Positions 55,652 through 64,000 of a DNA stretch of 64,000 bases are shown one piece after another. The DNA is from Lucifuga dentata. Lineage: Eukaryota > Chordata > Actinopteri > Ophidiiformes > Bythitidae. A model generated the notes under the pieces. That model was not told the DNA's origin. It was given only the letters and a program-made list of their open reading frames with translations, and made no database searches. The translations under genes and the position numbers were made by a program. The DNA is taken from positions 1 through 64,000 of the forward strand of contig VXCM01005543.1 in the NCBI GenBank assembly GCA_014773175.1, in the 5' to 3' direction. Each line of letters starts with the position of its first letter. Within the stretch, counting starts at the first letter, position 1.

Positions 55652-58600
55652 GTGAGAAATCCTCTTGCTATTCTACTTTTGGAATTTTGCTGAATATGGC
55701 AGTTTAAGATCAGTCGCGACATCAAAATGTCCGTCAGTTCGTCTTTAACGATTCATGCTGCTGTCCTCAAATATGTCAAACACACTTTAAAGTAAAGGAT
55801 TAAATTCACACACATCTTCATGAAGTACCGATGTACAGTTAAAGGACCATACCGGCGCTTTAGCATGTTTGAGAGCAATATATGTCTGTACATATTACGT
55901 TATATTACTGACAAACATTTTCCAGAATATACTGCAGTTGCTCAACTTCAACCTTGTAAAGCTAAACTAACCTTTCTTTGTGTCTTAAGAATACGCTGTT
56001 AAAGGACCATACCGTCCATTTTGTATGTTTGAGTCTAACATATTCAGTTTTCACACATGTAACATTGCTGACAATCATTTCCCAAAGCATACTACTGGAA
56101 CGGTGAATTAAAAATGTTTTTCCTACCTTCCAGACCTCCATTGGTTTCAGTTCATTCTGCTATTAAAATCAACTTGTTGATACTGTAAACGTTCTTGGGA
56201 TAGGTAATCCATCATCACCAACAAGACGTGTATTCAGGTTTTTTTTGTTAGAAGTTATGTAATTTTAGTGGTTAAGCGCAATAAAAAGCGTGGAATGAAT
56301 GTATGCCTCCACCGGGGAATATAGTCCCAAAAGAAGACCTGCGTTTATGGAAAAATTTAAAGGACCGTGACTTCATAAGGCTGTGTAACTATTAGCAGGA
56401 GAAACATGGATTTTTAAGGTGGGTGTATCACTTGAATATTTGATTTTGAAAGATTAAGAGATTTAGCAAAATATCAGGAAAGCTGAAATACGGTTTTATC
56501 CTTTGGGAAATGATTGTCAGTAACGTAACGTATGAAAACTGAATATGTTAGGCTCAAACATGCACAATGGCGGTATGGTCCTTTAAAAATTAATAACGTA
56601 ATATAATAATAAATTTGATTGATATTTGGAAACAAAGTAATATTAAATTGTTACAAAAATGCCTGTTCAACGTTGACCACAGCAATCATAATGAATGTAG
56701 GTTTAGGGTGGGGGGAGCTGGGTGGTGGTGGCGGTGTTCAGGGGGTGTTCAGGTCATGGAAAAGTGTGGTCATTCAAGCATCAGGTCATTCAAGCATGGC
56801 TCTGGGAAGTGGTGGTGGTGCTGCAGCAGCCCCTGTTGGCAGGCTGTGGTACTGCAGCCGTAATTTAAAAAGGTGTCACCGCACCTCTTGATTAAAATAC
56901 GTTCCCGGGGTCCCGAATGCATGTAACTATAACATCAAAAATGTTTTGCCTTATAATAAAAATAATATTTTATTGTGCTAAGCTACTCCTGTTTCCGTTA
57001 TTGATTAATTATAATTACACCATTTAAAAAAACAACAACATTGTTTTATCTGCCAGGCATGTTTTGTCCCATTTCTGCAAGAATGATAATTGCAAGAATA
57101 TTTATTGTATTTATTAATTTTTAATTTTGACCATGTGACACACAAAGTAGCTGGTGAGTAGATGTGGACCAAAATGAATTAGCAAGGGGAACTACTGCTA
57201 CTTCTATCACTTCTATTACTATCTGACTTATTCTTATATTATTCTTATATCTTTATTTGCTATTAATTCAAATGGAGTATCTGCACTGACTTATGAAAAG
57301 TATCAACTCTGTCATTTTGAACATCCTGTACAGATGAAGGTTAAAAAGGAACGACGTATACAATGATTATTTATGCCTCTGAAGTCTCAAATCAAATTTT
57401 CCAGAAAATTCTTCATTCTAGAAAAAAAAATCAAATTTCAAAGAATTTAGCAAAAAGTGTAAAATAAATTCTAAAAAAGTTGTCAATTTTCCACTTGATT
57501 CTGGAAGATTCTAGAGAAACATGTCCAAAAATCAGTAAAAATGTCAGTCTAAAGTCAAAATTGACTTTAACCTCCAGAGAGGTAAAACTAAATGTTAAAA
57601 ACGGTTTTAAAACTATCAAACATTTCTCAGTTAAATTAGTCAAGCATTTTTAGTTTACAGACTTATATTGTTAAAAGTCCAATTTTACATCCCACACCTT
57701 AATTCTCATAAACTCAAATTTGTAGATTCTGAGCTAAAACTTGATTACATTGCCTTTAAAAAAAAATCATAAAAAGATAAATGATCTCTAAGTCTGAGAT
57801 TCCTCATCTTTCTGCCCTCCAGCTGCTCATATCGCCCCCAGCTGGTCAGAGGTTCGACTGTTAGAGCGCGTGGAGGCGGCAGGCCGGAGTCCCACCAGGG
57901 AGCTGCTGTGGTCCTGGGCTCAGCAGAACAGGACGGTGCGAGACCTGCTCAGGGTCCTACAGGACATGGGCCACTACAGAGCCCTGCAGCTCTTCCAGAG
58001 TCCACCTCAACGCCAGCTAACAGGTTCACTCTTCTTCTATCAATCAGTCAAACTTTATTTATATCAGTGGCAGGCCTTGTAGCCCGCAATTAAACCACCT
58101 TCTAATAACCTCAGCATGACACTAAGGCTATATGCTGCTGTTATTAGACGTAACCAGCCCATATTCACAGTGACAGTAACCTTTATGGAGTGGAATAAAG
58201 TGATTTAACATGAGGATCAACACCTATGTCAGTTACAACACACTAACTGCAGAGACATGAATAGGATGTAGCATTATTACGCATTATGACAGGATGCTGC
58301 ATCACATATAAACATGGCATAGCCTAAATCAGTGTCATTACCAAAGAAACAAGAACAAACTCACAACAACCATCACATTTACTCATACGACCAGCAAGTA
58401 AGCAAAAATGCTGTAAAACACAAATAACACAATCAGATTCAACAGGCTTCTCCACAGATTCCAGCCACATAAAAATCCATCAGACTTACCAAAGCTGCTC
58501 ATCATCTGAAGACAAAGTCCATCCTCCTTTCTGTCTTTAGAAAGAGTTTAACCACACGGCTGTACATTATCGGTGCGTTTCAGTTCCAAAATGTGAAAAA

Positions 58601-61600
58601 AAGCGTTGTAAATCCATTTCTTCTCCTCCTTCAGCCATTGTGCGTTAAAAAACAACAGGACTAAGTAAAAATCTAAACAAAAAATCTAAAGCACTACATC
58701 TAAAAATCTAAACGTCAAGAAAGAAAGTTTAAATAAACATTAATGCTCCGTTACGTGCTAGCTAGGTTTACTTGAGTTAGCTAAGCTAACCGGCTCTCTT
58801 CTTCTTCTGATGAATTTCTGGCAGGCTGTTTAGCTGTTAGCATAATGCTGTACTCTGATGATGTAGAACAAGGCCAGCTAGAAGGCTCTGACGTGTAAAA
58901 GAATACGCCCAACCTGGCAAACTCGAAATCTGATTGGTTAAAGAATATGACAATCAACAACATTGTCACTTTAGCTTGAATAGCAGAGGGGATTCACTGG
59001 AGATTCTGAAGGCCTCAGGCTAGATTTTTTTACCCGGAGACAGCACAGGTGGAAAATCTGATTGGATAAAAGCTCTAATTTCTATGAACTGCACTGGAAG
59101 CAATGAAACTGAGGGAGAGAGTAGTGATGAAATTATGTTAGTAGACTAATAGGAACAAACGTATAGCATTAATTAAAATATATATTAAATTATAAAAATA
59201 TAATTTGATGATTCTGACAGTCTCTAGGCCAGCAGAGAAGGCCTTGCTGGCCCTGACTGCCACCACTGATTTATATAGCACCTTTCATACAAGTAAATGC
59301 AACTCAAACTGCTTCACAGGTGATTGACAAACACACAAAATATTGATGACAGTTGATTAAAATATACATGCATTTAATAAGATCAAACAAATTAAATAAA
59401 ATATAAAATCATAAAACCCTACATTGAAAGCCAAGCTGAACAGCTCCTCTCAGATCTTCAGGAAGGCTGCTCCTAATGTTTCGAATCAGAATAACTCATC
59501 TGTTTTTCACTTCTGTACATTTTTAACAATGTTTTATGGCGATGCAAAATTCTGGATTTTGAAGGGCCATAGTGGCAAGTTTGTATGTTTAAGCCCAGTA
59601 AATACAACCCACAGACACTACATTACTGACAAACAATTTCCAATACAGAAAACCAAAGTTTAGTTTCCCTATCACTTTGCCAAATTCCATACTCTTTCAA
59701 ATTCTAAACTTGAGGTCATACACTCACCTTAAAATGTGATGTTTTGCCTGCTAACACTTTTGCATGATTGTAGAAGACACGGTCATTTTCATTTCTTGGT
59801 AAAAGCCGTCTTCTCCTGGGACTATATTTGCTGGCGGAGACTTACATTGTGTTTCGTGCAGCTCGGTTAAATAACATCACATCTGTATCCATGCAGACAT
59901 CAGCAGCTGTCTGGTGTCTGCATTTGCTCTGATGAAGAGAAATAACGTCATTGTCAAATAACGTAACAGACGTCGTATTCTCTGTGACGTTTTACGTATC
60001 TCAGACGTGTTTGAAGTTGATTTTTATAGCATGCTGACATGAACTGAAGCAATGGCAGTCTGGAAGATAGGAAAACAATTTTAATATTTACCACTCCTGT
60101 TGTATAGTTTGGGAAATGGTTGTATGTGGATTGTATATATTGAGCTCAAACATGCAAAATCGCAGGTATGGTCCTTTAATGCCCAGAGTGCATTCTTTAC
60201 AGATAACATAGGGCTCTGATGTACCGTGCTAAAATGAATCTGGATTTGGATAACTGGCAAGTGTGCAGATAATATCTTATTATTTATTGACCAAAAATAC
60301 AGTCATAAATGTTGGATTGAGCAGTTGTGTGTGAATTTTGACGAACACTTTTATTACATGCAGAAAATGTAATACCCTGACTTGTTTCCTCTTTATGTGG
60401 TGCATGTCATGCCAGCAAACCGTGATGGTCTAATCCAGCATTTTTAACCAGTGGTCCGTGGCCCACTGGTGGGCCTCAGAGCACCACCTACTGGGCCGCC
60501 AAATGGTCTTGTGAAACAAATGTTTAAAACTGTAATTAACGAAGGGTTTAGAGATTTCTCTGTTTTACATCTTAAATAAATGTCACTGTTCAAAACATCT
60601 AAATTATCCCTCAATAACGCCTCTGTCGCTCCTTCTCTCACTGCAGCAGTTTGTGAGAGACCCAGAGTAAGGAATGCGTGAAGCTGATTGGCCGGGGTGG
60701 GAGGGATTTTAAAAAAGCGGCTCTCTGATAGGTCGAGAGACCTGTCACTTGAGAGTCAAAATCCCTTTTCCAGGTTCGTTTTTAATGTCACAGAGCAGTG
60801 AGATTAGGCAGAAAATGTATAAATTTAAGTTATTCTCACACACAGATTTTATATTTGTAATATATCAGCTTCCTGTCAGCTTGTTGCTTGCAGCGAGCAC
60901 CGAGATAGGAAGGGAAAAGGAAAACAGATGACAAAACAAACCACAAAACTACGTTTAAATTTCATATATTACTATTAATAAATTGAAACTAATTTGGCAA
61001 GATTTTAATGAGCGGTAATATTTTGAAATAACCTGAAATGAGTTGTTTCAAACGTGATTTGACATCCTGTGATTACAAACATTTCAGTTTGACATCAGGC
61101 AGAGATGAACGGATTTTCCCATGTTAGCAGCTTACAATTACACGCATGAAGTAAGCAATTTTGACTAAAAAATATGATGGAGATAATCCTACAACAGCAA
61201 AAGCAGATGCATTTGGTAAAGAAATACGAATATATAATATTTTAGATTCCCTATGGCAGGTAGTGATGCTGAGCCAGAAGCACAATGTGTGAAGGTGGTG
61301 AAGTCCTGAAAAATTAATAAAATAAATCGATCAAAGCTTCAGACGCTTATTAGCAGCAAAGTATCTGACGAAGCGTGAGCACAGTACATATTTTGTTTAT
61401 CGCAGGTGACAGTGGAAACACACGTTGTTTCACGTTTATTTGGGAAGGTGGTCCTTGGAAATGTTGTGGCAGTCTGAAGTGCGCCCTGAGTTACAAAAGG
61501 TGAAGAACCCCTGGTCTAATCAAATAAAAGTTGGGGTGATTTATGGCATATTTGTGCAATCTTTCTGTTTCAGAGTCCGCTTTGTTCCCCAGCAGTCAGC

Positions 61601-63766
61601 GAGCGGAGTCCGCCGGGCCGCTGGCATCAGCTGAGGTGTCGAAGGTAGAAACGGTTTGTTGGGTTTGCCTCATGATGAGTGCATGACCTGTCAGCAGCTG
61701 TCTGACCTCTGTGTTTTCTCTGATGAAGGACTCTGCCTGCCCTCAGGAGGCGCCCTCGAGCCAAGCATTACATCACCGTAAGTAAACGAAACTACTTACA
61801 CATCATCCACATCTCTTTCTATGTACAACGTCAAATCTACACGAAATAAGCATGAGTGAAAGTGGTATTTTGACAGAATGTCGCTTTTGAAGTTTCACTT
61901 CAGTCGCTGTGCTCGAGTTTGAGGACGTGTGAATTAGCCACAATGAAGGAAGCACTGTGGGTAATTTCCTGTCTGTGTGTCCCAGTGAAGTCTGCACGTC
62001 TCATCACTTTTCAAGACATCGTGGAAGGGACGAGAGACTTTCACCGTGAAATGAGAATTGCAGAAGGACACTTTTCTGACGTGTACAGAGCACAGATGGC
62101 AAATCAGACTTTTGCTGTGAAGCTTTTTAAACAGGTAAGATTGCTGATTCTTAAGTGAAAGAAACAGGCTGACCTTTTGGGAAATATTTATGTTTGCTGT
62201 GAAACCCACAGTCACCTGATAAAATCAATTTTACCTGCGTGCATCCATTAAACATTCAAGTCGGGTAAATGTTTCATCTCAGCTAAACTCAGTAACTGAA
62301 ACTCATCAACTGAAATCCAAACCTCCATCAAAGTTGAAAAACATTACACCTTCCGACAGCGCCAAGTCAGCCTTTGCTAAGCTAGGCTAGCAGTTTAAGC
62401 CTGCTTCCAGTCTTTGTGCTAAGCTAAGATAGCAGTTTCCCTCTCAAGTCAAGTCAAATTTATTTGTAGCCCGGCATCACATCCAGTATCACATCCAATG
62501 TCTCAAAGGGCTTTACAGACCCACACGTTAGCGGTTCCCAACTCGTCTTTCAAATAAGACGAGAAAAAACTCCCCAAAACCATTATTTTATAAGGAAAAT
62601 GGAAGAAACCTTGGGAGAAGCTATTCAAAGAGAGATTCCCTCCCCTGCAGCCAATCTTTGTGCTAAGCTAGGATAGCAGTTTCCCACTGCAGCCAGTCTT
62701 TGTGCTAAGCTAGGATAACAGTTTCCCCCTGCTGCCAGTCTTTGTGCTAAGCTAGGCCAAAGATGTCGCAGGCCCATTATAGACACTGATATGAAAGTAA
62801 TATTAATCTTATTACCTATGGGGTTACATAAATTGTCATATTCCAAAAAGACAAGTGCTGAAACTGACTTGACTTGATCTGATTGGCCAATTACTACATT
62901 CTGAAGTCTGTTAACTGCTCCACCATTTCTACCATTTCTCTTCAAGCCACCTACAGTTCTTAGCTGTACAGGTTTTCAGACATTTGTTTTGGAGTAAATA
63001 TTGGCCTTGATGGAAAGATAAGCCCTGGCCTCTTGTCCCAGGCTAAATATATAGTAAAAATCCCTCATTTCTCTCATGATACAGTAAAAGTATGAATACA
63101 AACATTTGTGTTCCAGCTGTTTGGGTGTAGCACAGACACCTCTGCTACTGTTTTTATGGTGGAAAGTGTCAACACTTCAGCTTCAGCAGCATTAATGCAC
63201 TAAATATTTTATCAGTACAATGTTCTTCCCCTTCTATTGTGTCGAACGAGCAGCTAACTGTTCTGCCTTTTTTTTTTTTTTTTTTNCTTTTTTTTTTTTT
63301 TTTGCAGATAAACAAGACTTCCTGGAAGAAATCATGGGATGTGTTTAGAAAAGAGATGGAGGTCCATCATCTGTATGTACTATGCTTCTTCACAAATCCC
63401 TGCTCTCTGTCGTAGCCGTGTATTGAGTGTGACAGGTGTGTTTCAGGTACCAGCATCCGAACATCTTAGACCTGCTGGGTTGTTTCTCTGATGAGAGCCG
63501 CTTCTGTCTGGTCTATCCTTACCTCCCCAACCTGCACTCCAGGCTTCACCAGCAGGTAGACCAACCTGCAGCTCTTCTCAGCTTCTCTGAGGCCGTGCGA
63601 GGGTCTGCTCAGGCTTTTCACCAAAATGTCATGTTGTTATTATACAGAATGGTGAACGGCCTCTGTGCTGGCCTCAGCGACTCACCATCATCAAGGGTTT
63701 GGCAAAGGCCTTACATCACCTGCACAAAGCCCAGCCCTGCCCGGTCATCTGTGGCAACATCTCCAG
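55549..63766 (+). CDS. irak3: IRAK3 / IRAK-M, 5' part (runs off window)
   Basis: Negative regulator of Toll/IL-1 receptor signalling that docks in the MyD88 complex through its death domain. Exons: 55549-55651, 57823-58023, 61574-61644, 61729-61777, 61986-62134, 63308-63372, 63447-63555, 63648-63766; all GT-AG, phases 1,1,0,1,0,2,0,2, about 288 residues in the window. Death domain about 10-105; Ser/Pro/Ala linker about 105-145; kinase-like lobe from about 149. The Gly loop is degenerate (AEGHFSDVY), the VAIK lysine is present (AVKLFKQ, Lys187), and QHPNILDLL and LVYPYL follow. The catalytic-loop Asp of active IRAKs is Asn286 here (CGNIS); IRAK3 orthologues also lack it. That pattern and the tmbim4 neighbour favour IRAK3 over IRAK1/2/4. 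The last residues and C-terminal region lie outside. Confidence 0.92.
55839..55930 (+). mobile_element. TTAAAGG MITE, end fragment
   Basis: TTAAAGGACCATACCGGCGC with about 90 bp of the terminal region, in irak3 intron 1. Confidence 0.75.
55999..56586 (-). mobile_element. TTAAAGG MITE, full length
   Basis: 588 bp from TTAAAGGACCATACC to CGGTATGGTCCTTTAA, same orientation as 29384-29973. Confidence 0.92.
57823..58023 (+). CDS. irak3: irak3 exon 2, rest of death domain
   Basis: Reads RSPTRELLWSWAQQNRTVRD then LLRVLQDMGHYRALQLF, the conserved death-domain helices 3-6. Confidence 0.95.
58065..59268. mobile_element. hAT element, CAGTGGCAGG...CCACCACTG
   Basis: 1204 bp flanked by a perfect 8-bp duplication ATTTATAT (58057-58064, 59269-59276); the ends share CAGTGG. 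It has split an older ACTTTATTTATATAGCACC repeat, whose right half resumes at 59269. Starts about 40 bp after irak3 exon 2. No transposase frame seen. Confidence 0.85.
59560..60179 (+). mobile_element. TTAAAGG MITE, older diverged copy
   Basis: GAAGGGCCATAGTGG to CAGGTATGGTCCTTTAA; one end has lost its TTAA. In irak3 intron 2. Confidence 0.78.
60436..61513. mobile_element. hAT element, CAGCATTTTTAACC...AAGAACCCCTG
   Basis: 1078 bp between perfect 8-bp duplications GTCTAATC (60428-60435, 61514-61521). Left end is diverged from CAGGGGTTCTT. Ends 60 bp before irak3 exon 3. Short open frames only. Confidence 0.85.
61574..61644 (+). CDS. irak3: irak3 exon 3, linker
   Basis: Reads ESALFPSSQRAESAGPLASA, low-complexity linker; the acceptor lies only 60 bp after a hAT-type insertion (60436-61513). 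Confidence 0.8.
61729..61777 (+). CDS. irak3: irak3 exon 4, linker (49 nt)
   Basis: Reads DSACPQEAPSSQALHH, with GAAG acceptor and GTAAGT donor; required for phase. Confidence 0.78.
61986..62134 (+). CDS. irak3: irak3 exon 5, start of kinase-like domain
   Basis: Reads LITFQDIVEGTRDFHREMRI, degenerate Gly loop and the AVKLFKQ lysine strand; GTAAGA donor. Confidence 0.93.
62370..62760 (+). repeat. About 45-bp minisatellite with an inserted repeat
   Basis: Units contain AGTCTTTGTGCTAAGCTAGG and ATAGCAGTTTCCC. An unrelated CAAGTCAAATTTATTTGTAG repeat (62446-62620) interrupts it. In irak3 intron 5. Confidence 0.82.
63308..63372 (+). CDS. irak3: irak3 exon 6
   Basis: Reads WKKSWDVFRKEMEVHHL, the alpha-C helix with its Glu; the acceptor is directly behind a poly-T run with an N gap at 63286. 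Confidence 0.88.
63447..63555 (+). CDS. irak3: irak3 exon 7
   Basis: Reads YQHPNILDLLGCFSDESRFC and the hinge-like LVYPYLPNLHSRL. Confidence 0.93.
63648..63766 (+). CDS. irak3: irak3 exon 8, catalytic-loop region
   Basis: Reads RLTIIKGLAKALHHLHKAQP then CPVICGNIS; the HGD motif of active IRAKs reads CGN. Donor GTACCA, phase 2; the next exon is beyond the window. Confidence 0.92.
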
Positions 63767-63771
63767 GTACC

Positions 63772-64000
63772 ACACATATTCTCACCTATTCACACCCGTT
63801 CACAAATAATCACCCCTATTCACACATGTTCACACAATCACACTTGTTCACACATATTCACACATTCACAATTGTTTTTACATATTCACACCTATTCACA
63901 CCTGTTCACACATATTTAGACATAATCACACCTGTTCACACACAATCACACCTGTTTACACATATTCACACATTCACAATTGTTTATACATATTCACACC
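63772..64000 (+). repeat. CACACCTATTCACAC tandem repeat
   Basis: Variable 11-15-bp units of TTCACACCTATTCACA / CACAATTGTTTACA type; runs to the window end inside irak3 intron 8. Confidence 0.88.

Overview
The window looks like nuclear DNA of a ray-finned fish, probably a percomorph teleost. It has split genes with GT-AG introns, dense CA/TG microsatellites, hAT and other short inverted-repeat transposons, LINE tails of (ATGG)n type, and vertebrate immune and nuclear-envelope genes. All calls come from reading the sequence; no database was searched.

Layout: 1-14958 has no gene I can support, only repeats, minisatellites, two hAT-type elements and relics. 14959-36896 (minus) is a complete 13-exon lemd3/MAN1 gene, an inner nuclear membrane LEM protein. 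Its introns hold a LINE fragment, many MITEs and a fold-back element. 36900-39470 holds nested LINE debris and, probably, the tmbim4 3' UTR. 39474-43413 (minus) is a complete seven-exon tmbim4 (Lifeguard-4) gene. 45914-48316 and 50038-52285 (plus) are two tandem beta-2-microglobulin genes with the same exon plan, including an intron in the 3' UTR. 55549 to the right edge (plus) is the 5' part of irak3/IRAK-M, with a death domain and an N-terminal pseudokinase lobe, cut off by the window end.

LEMD3, TMBIM4 and IRAK3 are also neighbours in mammals (human 12q14.3, from memory), so the backbone is conserved synteny. The b2m pair between tmbim4 and irak3 is the local novelty, since mammalian B2M lies elsewhere. 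The two b2m copies differ in their promoters: copy 1 has a kappa-B site and an X/Y-box pair, while copy 2 has a perfect ISRE and a Y-box region that is inverted on itself. In copy 2 a (CTGT)n-type tract begins exactly at the exon 2 splice donor.

One MITE family with long inverted ends (TTAAAGGACCATACC...GGTATGGTCCTTTAA, about 575-590 bp) occurs more than a dozen times, including nested copies. A caution on the assembly: many single-N positions are flanked by the same 61-67 bp on both sides, which points to unmerged contig overlaps. One of these breaks the lemd3 reading frame artificially.
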